DNA of 20,473 nt from Sphaeroforma sirkka (lineage: Eukaryota; Opisthokonta; Ichthyosporea; Ichthyophonida). The notes under the pieces were generated by a model. That model saw nothing but the letters and a program-made list of their open reading frames with translations. It was not told the origin of the DNA and ran no database searches. The translations under genes and the position numbers were made by a program. Below, one piece after another: positions 1 to 11,020 of this stretch (the first letter of the stretch is position 1; every line of letters starts with the position of its first letter). The stretch is taken from the NCBI GenBank assembly GCA_001586965.3, contig LUCW03000365.1:1-20473 (forward strand). The letters are read 5' to 3'.

Positions 1-222
1 GGGAGTGGCTAAGCCTAAAACCCTAAACCTCCAGAGATGACTGAGCCCTAGCTACTCAACACTTCTACCTCTGTGGTGGGATTACAGAGACAGTTCTTGC
101 CATGGGTTATTGTGCGACACGACGACCCATCAATTGTAGGGGTTTAGGGTTTGAGAATAGCTGTGGAGGTGTACTGTGAAGGGACTCTACACCTGACACG
201 TTACTTGCAGTTACAGGACAAT
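1..222. other. Left flank, non-repetitive sequence with no recognisable gene
   Basis: This stretch is not tandemly repeated and has higher GC than the rest of the window. No tRNA, rRNA or conserved protein domain is recognisable. Frame 1 on the + strand is open from 52 to 144 and again from 148 to 261, separated by one TAG, and the translation has a fairly protein-like composition; this is covered in a separate entry. A pyrimidine-containing TTACTTGCAG at 201-210 could act as a 3' splice site, but there is no independent support. The segment could be intergenic sequence, UTR or part of a decayed gene. Confidence 0.6.
18..152. repeat. 12-bp inverted pair of plant-type telomere-like words
   Basis: AAACCCTAAACC at 18-29 and its exact reverse complement GGTTTAGGGTTT at 141-152 flank about 111 bp. 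Both contain the TTTAGGG-type telomere unit; the nine-base core AAACCCTAA is also the plant 'telo box' found in some promoters. There are fewer than two full telomere units at each arm, so this is not a telomere. It may be an interstitial relic, a promoter element or coincidence. The match stops at both sides of each arm, so the inverted repeat is exactly 12 bp. Confidence 0.5.
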
Positions 223-486
223 ACCAACAGGTTAATTTCATCTATATTAAAAGGACAACACTAGTCCTATACAGACACCAACAGGTCAATTTTATCTAAG
301 TTAAAAGGACAACACCAGTCTAATAAAGACACCAACAGGTTAATTTCATCTATATTAAAAGGACAACACTAGTCCTATACAGACACCAACAGGTCAATTT
401 CATCTATGTTAAAAGGACAACATCAGTCCAATAAAGACACCAGCTGTTTAATTTCATCTACAATAAAAGGACAACAGGTTCAATAA
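37..486 (+). other. Long frame interrupted only by TAG codons
   Basis: Starting at ATG 37, frame 1 runs 149 codons to a TAA at 484-486 without any TAA or TGA. It is broken only by TAG at 49, 145, 262 and 370. The last two lie at the same position in the two type-A units of the 54-bp minisatellite, while the type-B units carry CAG or an equivalent sense codon at the aligned place. The 54-bp unit equals 18 codons, so it keeps this frame and would encode an 18-residue repeat containing the words TNR, ISS and KGQH. I recognise no family. It may be a decayed gene, an accidental frame, or a gene in a genome where TAG is sense; the first two are much more likely. Confidence 0.2.
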
Positions 487-498
487 TGACACTTACAG
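223..498. repeat. 54-bp minisatellite with 108-bp dimeric higher-order unit
   Basis: The word ACCAACAGG recurs at 223, 277, 331 and 385, with degenerate copies starting at 439 and 491, giving a 54-bp period and about five copies. Units 1 (223-276) and 3 (331-384) appear identical. Units 2 (277-330) and 4 (385-438) resemble each other more than their neighbours, reading GGTCAATTT where units 1 and 3 read GGTTAATTT, and AATAAAGAC where they read ATACAGAC. This gives an A-B-A-B' dimer. Unit 5 is diverged and slightly short. The words AAAAGGACAACA and AATTTCATCTA are conserved throughout. It directly adjoins the coding-like segment at 499. Confidence 0.9.
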
Positions 499-661
499 GT
501 CAATTTCCTGGAAGCCAGGGTGGTCGAGGTTCTCAGTGAAGAAGTTTTTCTTGAGCGCATACACGAGAAACGGCTGCCACACCTTTCATGAGGCTTCGTA
601 CAGAGAGTTCTTGACCGAGTCAAATCCACCCGACAATGAAACAGCTGTAGAAGGAGTGGAG
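499..661 (+). CDS. Possible internal coding exon of an unrecognised gene
   Basis: Frame 2 is open from after a TAA at 464-466 to a TAA at about 680. Between 499 and 661 its composition is protein-like: many codons end in C or G (TTC, AGC, ACG, AAC, GGC, TGC, CAC, ACC), unlike the AT-rich flanks. The translation includes the words SWKPGWSRF, VKKFFLSAYTRNGCHTFHE, ASYREFLTE and NPPDNETAVEG. A donor-like GTGGAG/GTATAT follows position 661, leaving a complete codon. Candidate acceptors are ACTTACAG (exon start 499), GAAGCCAG (519) and GGTTCTCAG (537); all have weak pyrimidine tracts. I do not recognise the family. Opposite-strand ORFs over the same region run into low-complexity AT sequence and look less convincing. 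Confidence 0.3.
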
Positions 662-837
662 GTATATATAAACATGAACATATAACAAAAGATGCATACA
701 AACATAAAAAAGTATAACAATACAAATATATGAACTATAACAATACAAACATGTGAGCCTATAACAATAGAGACATAATAACTTCTGGAGGAAACTATCG
801 ACTCTATGAATAGCTCAAATTTAAGGCATGGGCTCAG
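662..837 (+). other. AT-rich spacer, possible 176-bp intron
   Basis: The segment begins GTATATATA right after the coding-like segment and ends GGGCTCAG just before the first array-like sequence, so it has GT...AG ends. It is AT-rich and has stops in every frame. Removing it joins frame 2 at 661 to frame 1 at 838 in phase, with both sides ending or starting on whole codons. The acceptor side lacks a good pyrimidine tract, which weakens the model. TATATATAAA at 663-672 also resembles a TATA box, so an alternative is a promoter reading rightwards. Neither role can be proved from sequence alone. Confidence 0.3.
681..780. repeat. Degenerate repeat of about 24 bp
   Basis: TATAACAA or a close variant recurs at 681, 713, 736 and 760. 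The last three are 23-24 bp apart and share TATAACAATA followed by CAAA or GAGA and CAT or TAT. The first copy is offset (32 bp). It looks like a decayed short minisatellite inside the AT-rich spacer. Confidence 0.55.
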
Positions 838-1257
838 GTGATGGGCAATCACTCAGGTCAGCAGGCAATCACGCTTCACATTAATTCTGCTAACAAGAGC
901 AATCACCCAATCAACTCAGCAGACAATCAATATATTCAGACAATCAATATATTTCACATTAATTCTGCTAACAAGGCAATCACCCAATTCAACTCAGCAG
1001 ACAATCAATACGCTTCATTGCTAACAAGGCAATCACCCAATCCAACTCAGCAGACAATCAATACGTTTCACATTAATTCTGCTAACAAGGCAATCACCCA
1101 ATCAACTCAGCAGACAATCAATACGTTTCACATTAATTCTGCTAACAAGGCAATCACCCAATCAACTCAGCAGACAATCAATACGTTTCACATTAATTCT
1201 GCTAACAAGACAATCACCCAATTCAACTCAGCTGACAATCAATACGTTTCACATTAA
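838..1257 (+). other. Open frame across the array's left edge (139 codons)
   Basis: The frame opens after a TAG at 811-813, includes GTG-ATG at 838-843 and ends at TAA 1255-1257. Its product would be Asn/Gln/Ser/Thr-rich with repeated words HINSANKAITQ and STQQTINTF. It stays open because indels in the first monomers happen to preserve phase, and because two monomers (1081-1140 and 1141-1200) are exactly 60 bp, i.e. 20 codons. Elsewhere the 61-bp period breaks every frame. It could be read in phase from the segment at 499-661 if 662-837 is an intron. Most likely it is a chance open stretch in decayed satellite; a low-complexity protein tail is the alternative. Confidence 0.2.
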
Positions 1258-1560
1258 TTCTCTAATGACAAGGCAATCACTTAGCAGACAATCAAATATT
1301 TCACATTAATTCTGCTAACAAGACAATCAATAACTCAGCTGACAATCAATACGCTTCACATTAATTATGCTAACAAGGCAATCACCCAATTCAACTCAGC
1401 TGACAATCAATATATTTCACATTAATTCTGCTAACAAGGCAATCACCCAATTCAACTCAGCAGACAATCAATACGCTTCACATTAATTCTGCTAACAAGG
1501 CTTCATCATTCCCAAGCTGACAATCAATAAATTTCATTAAATTTTGCTGACAAGGCACAA
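843..1560 (+). repeat. Diverged left edge of the array
   Basis: Monomers here carry many more indels and substitutions than those in the core. Examples are partial copies at 843-880, a duplicated ATATATTCAGACAATCA-like stretch near 930-950, a truncated copy near 1010-1025, a deletion near 1260-1290, and a disrupted copy at 1500-1530. Higher divergence at the edge than in the centre is the usual outcome of unequal exchange homogenising the interior, so this is probably the true array boundary and not an arbitrary cut. Confidence 0.8.
1081..1200 (+). repeat. Two identical 60-bp monomers
   Basis: 1081-1140 and 1141-1200 are identical to each other. Both read CCCAATCAACTC where the consensus has CCCAATTCAACTC, a one-base loss that makes the period 60 bp. 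The shared loss shows one was copied from the other after the deletion. Confidence 0.9.
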
Positions 1561-2080
1561 TTCAACTCATGACAATCAATACATTTCACATTAATTCTGC
1601 TAAAAAGGCAATCACCCAATTCAACTCAGCAGACAATCAATATATTTCACATTAATTCTGCTAACAAGGCAATCACCCAATCCAACTCAGCAGACAATCA
1701 ATACGTTTCACATTAATTCTGCTAACAAGGCAACCACTCAGCAGACAATCAATACGTTTCATAATAATTCTGCTAACAAGGCAATCACCCAATTCAACTC
1801 AGCAGACAATCAACACATTTCACATTAAATTCTGCTGACAAGACAATCACCCAATTCAACTCAGCAGACAATCAATACGTTTCACATTAATTCTGCTAAC
1901 AAGACAATCACCCAATTTAACTCAGCTGACAATCAATACGCTTCACATTAATTCTGCTAACAAGGCAATCACCCAATTCAACTCAGCTGAATCAATAAAT
2001 TTCACATTAAATTTGCTGACAAGGCACAATTCAACTCTGCTGACAATCAATACATTTCACATTAACTCTGCTAAAAAAGG
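1471..2080 (+). repeat. Two left copies of the K-A-S-L cassette
   Basis: The cassette is a run of marked monomers: K (ending ACGCTTCAC), A (ending AATAAATTTCAC), S (AAATTTGCTGACAAGGCAC, 55 bp) and L (containing CTGCTAAAAA). Copies have S starting at 1539 (disrupted, with K at about 1473) and at 2009 (K at 1938). The 470-bp spacing is close to the 484-bp spacing of two later cassettes (S at 11093 and 11577), suggesting duplication of an eight-monomer block. Confidence 0.75.
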
Positions 2081-3534
2081 CAATCACCCAATTCAACTCA
2101 GCAGACAATCAATATATTTCACATTAATTCTGCTAACAAGGCAATCACCCAATTCAACTCAGCAGACAATCAATATATTTCACATTAATTCTGCTAACAA
2201 GGCAATCACCCAATTCAACTCAGCTGACAATCAATAAATTTCACATTAATTCTCTGCTAACAAGGCAATCACCCAATTCAACTCAGCAGACAATCAATAC
2301 ATTTCACATTAATTCTGCTAACAAGGCAATCACCCAATTCAACTCAGCAGACAATCAATACGTTTCACATTAATTCTGCTAACAAGGCAATCACCCAATT
2401 CAACTCAGCAGACAATCAATACGTTTCACATTAATTCTGCTAACAAGGCAATCACCCAATTCAACTCAGCAGACAATCAATACATTTCACATTTAATTCT
2501 GCTAACAAGGCAATCACCCAATTCAACTCAGCAGACAATCAATATATTTCACATTAATTCTGCTAACAAGGCAATCACCCAATTCAACTCAGCAGAGACA
2601 ATCAATACATTTCACATTAATTCTGCTAACAAGGCAATCACCCAATTCAACTCAGCAGACAATCAATACGTTTCACATTAATTCTGCTAACAAGGCAATC
2701 ACCCAATTCAACTCAGCAGACAATCAATACATTTCACATTAATTCTGCTAACAAGGCAATCACCCAATTTAACTCAGCTGACAATCAATACATTTCACAT
2801 TAAATCTGCTAACAAGGCAATCACCCAATTCAACTCAGCAGACAATCAATACGTTTCACATTAATTCTGCTAACAAGGCAATCACCCAATTCAACTCAGC
2901 AGACAATCAATACATTTCACATTAATTCTGCTAACAAGGCAATCACCCAATTCAACTCAGCAGACAATCAAATACATTTCACATTAATTCTGCTAACAAG
3001 GCTAACAAGGCATCACCCAATTCAACTCAGCAGACAATCAAATACATTTCACATTAAATTTGCTGACAAGGCACAATTCAACTCAGCTGACAATCAATAC
3101 ATTTCACATTAATTCTGCTAAAAAGGCAATCACCCAATTCAACTCAGCAGACAATCAATAATTTCACATTAATTCTGCTAACAAGGCAATCACCCAATTC
3201 AACTCAGCAGACAATCAATACGTTTCACATTAATTCTGCTAACAAGGCAATCACCCAATTCAACTCAGCAGACAATCAATACGTTTTCACATTAATTCTG
3301 CTAACAAGGCAATCACCCAATTCAACTCAGCAGACAATCAATACATTTCACATTAAATTCTGCTAACAAGGCAATCACCCAATTCAACTCAGCAGACAAT
3401 AATACATTTCACATTAATTCTAATGCTAACAAGGCAATCACCCAATTCAACTCAGCAGCAGACAATCAATACATTTCACATTAATTCTGCTAACAAGGCA
3501 ATCACCCAATTCAACTCAGCTGACAATCAATAAA

Positions 3535-3660
3535 TTTCACATTAATTTCTGCAAGGCAAAGGCAATCAGCACAATCAATACATTTCACATTAATTCTGCT
3601 AACTCAGCAAGACAATTCAACTCAGCAGACAATTACATTTCATTAATTCTGCTAACAAGG
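3535..3660 (+). repeat. Scrambled patch in the array
   Basis: Normal periodicity breaks into short rearranged pieces: TTTCTGCAAGGCAAAGGCAA, CAGCACAATCAATAC, then CTCAGCAAGACAATTC. Every piece is monomer-derived, with no foreign insert. It may be a real recombination scar or a local sequencing or assembly fault. Confidence 0.8.
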
Positions 3661-4130
3661 CAATCACCCAATTCAACTCAGCAGACAATCAATATATTTC
3701 ACATTAATTCTGCTAACAAGGCAATCACCCAATTCAACTCAACAGACAATCAATACATTTCACATTAATTCTGCTAACAAGACAATCACCATTTCAATTC
3801 AACTCAGCAGACAATCAATACATTTCTCATTAATTCTGCTAACAAGGCAATCACCCAATTCAACTCAGCAGACAATCAATATATTTCACATTAATTCTGC
3901 TAACAAGGCAATCACCCAATTCAACTCAGCAGACAATCAATACGTTTCACATTAATTCTTCTGCTAACAAGGCAATCACCCAATTCAACTCAGCAGACAA
4001 TCAATACGTTTCACATTAATTCTGCTAACAAGGCAATCACCCAATTCAACTCAGCAGACAATCAATACATTTCACATTAATTCTGCTAACAAGGCAATCA
4101 CCCAATTCAACTCAGCAGACAATCAATATA

Positions 4131-4180
4131 TTTCACATTAATGACAATCAATACATTTCACATTAACTCTGCAAAAAGGC
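4131..4180 (+). repeat. Truncated S-L junction
   Basis: CACATTAATGACAATCAATA joins one monomer directly into the end of another, deleting most of an S copy. It is followed by an L form with CTCTGCAAAAAGG. Confidence 0.75.
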
Positions 4181-4334
4181 AATCACCCAATTCAACTCAG
4201 CAGACAATCAATATATTTCACATTAATTCTGCTAACAAGGCAATCACCCAATTCAACTCAGCAGACAATCAATACATTTCACATTAATTCTGCTACACAA
4301 GGCAATCACCCAATTCAACTCAGCAGACAATCAA

Positions 4335-4440
4335 TACATTTCAATTCTGCTTTCACATTAAATTCTCAGCTGACAAGCATTTCACAATTTTGCTCAGCTG
4401 ACACAATCAATGCAGCAAGACAATCAATTTCTGCTAACAA
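4335..4440 (+). repeat. Scrambled patch in the array
   Basis: About 100 bp of disordered monomer fragments, including TTCAATTCTGCTTTCACATT, CTCAGCTGACAAGC and AATGCAGCAAGACAATC. The array resumes in normal register near 4425. There is no foreign sequence. Confidence 0.8.
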
Positions 4441-4548
4441 GGCAATCACCCAATTCAACTCAGCTGACAATCAATATATTTCACATTAATTCTGCTAACA
4501 AGGCAATCACCCAATTCAACTCAGCAGACAATCAATACATTCCACATT

Positions 4549-4848
4549 AAATTTGCTGACAAGGCACAATTCAACTCTCAGCTGACAATCAATACATTTC
4601 ACATTAACTCTGCTAAAAAAGGCAATCACCCAATTCAACTCAGCAGACAATCAATATATTTCACATTAATTCTGCTAACAAGGCAATCACCCAATTCAAC
4701 TCAGCAGACAATCAATACGTTTCACATTAATTCTGCTAACAAGGCAATCACCCAATTCAACTCAGCAGACAATCTACATTTCACATTAATTCTGCTAACA
4801 AGGCAATCACCCAATTCAACTCAGCAGACAATCAATACATTTCACATT
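4549..4848 (+). repeat. Five-monomer higher-order block (about 300 bp)
   Basis: S at 4549 is followed by L and three ordinary monomers, then the next S at 4849. The S at 4549 is preceded by the variant ATTCCACATT in place of ATTTCACATT, a marker shared with S at 8121, 9699 and 16107. The S at 4849 is damaged: GCTGACAATCAACTC replaces the AAGGCAC region. Confidence 0.75.
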
Positions 4849-6080
4849 AAAATTTGCTGACAATCAACTCAGCTGACAATCAATACATTTCACATTAACT
4901 CTGCTAAAAAAGGCAATCACCCAATTCAACTCAGCAGACAATCAATATATTTCACATTAATTCTGCTAAAAAGGCAATCACCCAATTCAACTCAGCAGAC
5001 AATCAATATATTTCACATTAATTCTGCTAACAAGGCAATCACCCAATTCAACTCAGCAGACAATCAATACATTTCACATTAATTCTGCTAACAAGGCAAT
5101 CACCCAATTCAACTCAGCAGACAATCAATACATTTCACATTAATTCTGCTAACAAGGCAATCACCCAATTCAACTCAGCAGACAATCAATATATTTCACA
5201 TTAATTCTGCTAACAAGGCAATCACCCAATTCAACTCAGCAGACAATCAATATATTTTCACATTAATTCTGCTAACTAACAAGGCAATCACCCAATTCAA
5301 CTCAGCAGACAATCAATACATTTCACATTAATTCTGCTAACAAGGCAATCACCCAATTCAACTCAGCAGACAATCAATACATTTCACATTAATTCTGCTA
5401 ACAAGGCAATCACCCAATTCAACTCAGCAGACAATCAATACATTTCACATTAATTCTGCTAACAAGGCAATCACCCAATTCAACTCAGCAGACAATCAAT
5501 ACGTTTCACATTAATTCTGCTAACAAGGCAATCACCCAATTCAACTCAGCTGACAATCAATACGTTTCACATTAATTCTGCTAACAAGGCAATCATCAAT
5601 TCAATTCAACTCAGCTGACAATCAATGCTGACAATCAATACATTTCACATTAATTCTGCTAACAAGGCAATCACCCAATTCAACTCAGCTGACAATCAAT
5701 AAATTTCACATTAATTCTGCTAACAAGGCAATCACCCAATTCAACTCAGCAGACAATCAATACATTTTACATTAATTCTGCTAACAAGGCAATCACCCAA
5801 TTCAACTCAGCAGACAATCAATACATTTTTCACATTAATTCTGCTAACAAGGCAATCACCCAATTCAACTCAGCTGACAATCAATACATTTCACATTAAA
5901 TTCTGCTGACAAGGCAATCACCAATTCAACTCAGCTGACAATCAATACGTTTCACATTAATTCTGCTAACAAGGCAATCACCCAATTCAACTCAGCAGAC
6001 AATCAATACGTTTCACATTAATTCTGCTAACAAGGCAATCACCCAATTCAACTCAGCTGACAATCAATACATTTCACATT

Positions 6081-6382
6081 AAATTTGCTGACAAGGCACA
6101 ATTCAACTCAGCTGACAATCAATACATTTCACATTAACTCTGCTAAAAAAAGGCAATCACCCAATTCAACTCAGCAGACAATCAATATATTTCACATTAA
6201 TTCTGCTAACAAGGCAATCACCCAATTCAACTCAGCAGACAATCAATACGTTTCACATTAATTCTGCTAACAAGGCAATCACCCAATTCAACTCAGCAGA
6301 CAATCAATACATTTTCACATTAATTCTGCTAACAAGGCAATCACCCAATTCAACTCAGCAGACAATCAATACATTTCACATT
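6081..6382 (+). repeat. Five-monomer higher-order block
   Basis: The order is S, L, then monomers ending ATACGTTTC, ATACATTTTC and ATACATTTC, before the next S at 6383. The order of position 49-51 variants matches the block at 11577. Confidence 0.8.
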
Positions 6383-7747
6383 AAATTTGCTGACAAGGCC
6401 CAATTCAACTCAGCTGACAATCAATACATTTCACATTAACTCTGCTAAAAAGGCAATCACCCAATTCAACTCAGCAGACAATCAATATATTTCACATTAA
6501 TTCTGCTAACAAGGCAATCACCCAATTCAACTCAGCAGACAATCAATACATTTCACATTAATTCTGCTAACATTATCACCCAATTCAACTCAGCAGACAA
6601 TCAATACATTTCACATTAATTCTGCTAACAAGGCAATCACCCAATTCAACTCAGCAGACAATCAATACATTTCACATTAATTCTGCTAACAAGGCAATCA
6701 CCCAATTCAACTCAGCAGACAATCAATACATTTCACATTAATTCTGCTAACAAGGCAATCACCCAATTCAACTCAGCAGACAATCAATATATTTCACATT
6801 AATTCTGCTAACAAGGCAATCACCCAATTCAACTCAGCAGACAATCAATACGTTTCACATTAATTCTGCTAACAAGGCAATCACCCAATTCAACTCAGCA
6901 GACAATCAATATATTTCACATTAATTCTGCTAACAAGGCAATCACCCAATTCAACTCAGCAGACAATCAATACATTTCACATCAATTTGTTTGACAAGGC
7001 ACAATTCTGCTGACAATCAATACATTTCACATTAACTCTGCTAACAAAGGCAATCACCCAATTCAACTCAGCAGACAATCAATATATTTCACATTAATTC
7101 TGCTAACAAGGCAATCACCCAATTCAACTCAGCAGACAATCAATACGTTTCACATTAATTCTGCTAACAAGGCAATCACCCAATTCAACTCAGCAGACAA
7201 TCAATACATTTCACATTAATTCTGCTAACAAGGCAATCACCCAATTCAACTCCAGCAGACAATCAATACATTTCACATTAATTCTGCTAACAAGGCAATC
7301 ACCCAATTCAACTCAGCAGACAATCAATATATTTCACATTAATTCTGCTAACAAGGCAATCACCCAATTCAACTCAGCAGACAATCAATACATTTCACAT
7401 TAATTCTGCTAACAAGGCAATCACCCAATTCAACTCAGCAGACAATCAATACATTTCACATTAATTCTGCTAACAAGGCAATCACCCAATTCAACTCAGC
7501 AGACAATCAATACGTTTCACATTAATTCTGCTAACAAGGCAATCACCCAATTCAACTCAGCAGACAATCAATACGTTTCACATTAATTCTGCTAACAAGG
7601 CAATCACCCAATTCAACTCAGCAGACAATCAATACGTTTCACATTAATTCTGCTGACAAGGCAATTCAACTCAAGACAATCAATACATTTCACATTAATT
7701 CTGCTAACAAGACAATCACCCAATTCAACTCAGCTGACATCATCAAT

Positions 7748-8120
7748 ACGCTTCACATTAATTCTGCTAACAAGGCAATCACCCAATTCAACTCAGCTGA
7801 CAATCAATAAATTTCACATTAATTTTGCTGACAAGGCACAATTCAACTCAGCTGACAATCAATACATTTCACATTAACTCTGCTAAAAAAGGCAATCACC
7901 CAATTCAACTCAGCAGACAATCAATATATTTCACATTAATTCTGCTAACAAGGCAATCACCCAATTCAACTCAGCAGACAATCAATACGTTTCACAGTAA
8001 TTCTGCTAACAAGGCAATCACCCAATTCAACTCAGCAGACAATCAATATATTTCACATTAATTCTGCTAACAAGGCAATCACCCAATTCAACTCAGCAGA
8101 CAATCAATACATTCCACATT
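7748..8120 (+). repeat. K-A-S-L cassette with five-monomer block
   Basis: K (ACGCTT at 7748), A (AATAAATTT just before 7821), S at 7821 and L are followed by three ordinary monomers and the next S at 8121, which carries the ATTCCACATT marker. The K, A and S copies each carry the CAGCTG form at position 37. Confidence 0.8.
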
Positions 8121-8833
8121 AAATTTGCTGACAAGGCACAATTCAACTCAGCTGACAATCAATACATTTCACATTAACTCTGCTAAAAAGGCAATCACCC
8201 AATTCAACTCAGCAGACAATCAATATATTTCACATTAATTCTGCTAAAAAGGCAATCACCCAATTCAACTCAGCAGACAATCAATATATTTCACATTAAT
8301 TCTGCTAACAAGGCAATCACCCAATTCAACTCAGCAGACAATCAATACATTTCACATTAATTCTGCTAACAAGGCAATCACCCAATTCAACTCAGCAGAC
8401 AATCAATAATTTCACATTAATTCTGCTAACAAGGCAATCACCCAATTCAACTCAGCAGACAATCAATATATTTCACATTAATTCTGCTAACAAGGCAATC
8501 ACCCAATTCAACTCAGCAGACAATCAATACGTTTTCACATTAATTCTGCTAACAAGGCAATCACCCAATTCAACTCAGCAGACAATCAATACGTTTCACA
8601 TTAATTCTGCTAACAAGGCAATCACCCAATTCAACTCAGCAGACAATCAATACATTTCACATTAATTCTGCTAACAAGGCAATCACCCAATTCAACTCAG
8701 CAGACAATCAATACATTTCACATTAATTCTGCTAACAAGGCAATCACCAATTCAGCTCAGCAGACAATCAATACGTTTCACATTAATTCTGCTAACAAGG
8801 CAATCACCCAATTCAACTCAGCTGACAATCAAT

Positions 8834-9207
8834 ACGCTTCACATTAATTCTGCTAACAAGGCAATCACCCAATTCAACTCAGCTGACAATCAATAAATTT
8901 CACATTAAATTTGCTGACAAGGCACAATTCAACTCTGCTGACAATCAATACATTTCACATTAACTCTGCTAAAAAGGCAATCACCCAATTCAACTCAGCA
9001 GACAATCAATATATTTCACATTAATTCTGCTAACAAGGCAATCACCCAATTCAACTCAGCAGACAATCAATACGTTTTTCACATTAATTCTGCTAACAAG
9101 GCAATCACCCAATTCAACTCAGCTGACAATCAATACATTTCACATTAATTCTGCTAACAAGGCAATCACCCAATTCAACTCAGCAGACAATCAATAAATT
9201 TCACATT
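8834..9207 (+). repeat. K-A-S-L cassette with five-monomer block
   Basis: K at 8834, S at 8907 and next S near 9208, which is altered (ATTATTTGCTGCTGAC). The cassette start is 1086 bp after the one at 7821, i.e. 5 plus 13 monomers. Confidence 0.8.
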
Positions 9208-11020
9208 ATTTGCTGCTGACAAGGCACAATTCAACTCAGCTGACAATCAATGCATTTCACGTTTCACATTAACTGCTGCTAAAAGGCAATCACCCAATTC
9301 AACTCAGCAGACAATCAATATATTTCACATTAATTCTGCTAACAAGGCAATCACCCAATTCAACTCAGCAGACAATCAATACATTTTCACATTAATTCTG
9401 CTAACAAGGCAATCACCCAATTCAACTCAGCAGACAATCAATACATTTCACATTAATTCTGCTAACAAGGCAATCACCCAATTCAACTCAGCAGACAATC
9501 AATATATTTCACATTAATTCTGCTAACAAGGCAATCACCCAATTCAACTCAGCAGACAATCAATACGTTTCACATTAATTCTGCTAACAAGGCAATCACC
9601 CAATTCAACTCAGCAGACAATCAATACATTTCACATTAATTCTGCTAACAAGGCAATCACCCAATTCAACTCAGCAGACAATCAATACATTCCACATTAA
9701 ATTTGCTGACAAGGCACAATTCAACTCAGCTGACAATCAATACATTTCACATTAACTCTCTGCTAAAAAGGCAATCACCCAATTCAACTCAGCAGACAAT
9801 CAATATATTTCACATTAATTCTGCTAACAAGGCAATCACCCAATTCAACTCAGCAGACAATCAATATATTTCACATTAATTCTGCTAACAAGGCAATCAC
9901 CCAATTCAACTCTCAGCAGACAATCAATACGTTTCACATTAATTCTGCTAACAAGGCAATCACCCAATTCAACTCAGCAGACAATCAATACGTTTCACAT
10001 TAATTCTGCTAACAAGGCAATCACCCAATTCAACTCAGCTGACAATCAATACATTTCACATTAATTCTGCTAACAAGGCAATCACCCAATTCAACTCAGC
10101 AGACAATCAATACATTTCACATTAATTCTGCTAACAAGGCAATCACCCAATTCAACTCAGCAGACAATCAATACATTTCACATTAATTCTGCTAACAAGG
10201 CAATCACCCAATTCAACTCAGCAGACAATCAATACATTTCACATTAATTCTGCTAACAAAGGCAATCACCCAATTCAACTCAGCAGACAATCAATACATT
10301 TCACATTAAATTTGCTGACAAGGCACAATTCAACTCAGCTGACAATCAATACATTTCACATTAACTTCTGCTAAAAAGGCAATCACCCAATTCAACTCAG
10401 CAGACAATCAATATATTTCACATTAATTCTGCTAACAAGGCAATCACCCAATTCAACTCAGCAGACAATCAATACGTTTCACATTAATTCTGCTAACAAG
10501 GCAATCACCCAATTCAACTCAGCAGACAATCAATACATTTCACATTAATTCTGCTAACAAGGCAATCACCCAATTCAACTCAGCAGACAATCAATATATT
10601 TCACATTAATTCTGCTAACAAGGCAATCACCCAATTCAACTCAGCAGACAATCAATATATTTCACATTAATTCTGCTAACAAGGCAATCACCCAATTCAA
10701 CTCAGCAGACAATCAATATATTTCACATTAATTCTGCTAACAAGGCAATCACCCAATTCAACTCAGCAGACAATCAATACGTTTCACATTAATTCTGCTA
10801 ACAAGGCAATCACCCAATTCAACTCAGCAGACAATCAATACGTTTCACAACTCTGCTAACAAGGCAATCACCCAATTCAACTCAACAGACAATCAATACA
10901 TTTTACATTAATTCTGCTAACAAGACAATCACCCAATTTAACTCAGCTGACAATCAATACGTTTCACATTAATTCTGCTAACAAGACAATCACCCAATTC
11001 AACTCAGCTGACAATCAATA

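Noticed and set aside
18..152. Telomere end
   Set aside because: There are fewer than two TTTAGGG-type units at each place, in opposite orientations, inside other sequence.
480..725. 81-codon minus strand ORF, overlapped by another at 586-852
   Set aside because: Both begin in AT-rich repeat sequence that gives Cys/Tyr/Phe-rich low-complexity peptides. The opposite strand over 499-661 has the better codon composition and a splice donor-like end.
2013..2237. 74-codon + strand ORF in the array, and similar ones at 7825-8061 and 13263-13502
   Set aside because: All three start at the TTG of an S monomer, not at ATG, and stay open only because the 55-bp unit shifts the frame. They are repeat artefacts.
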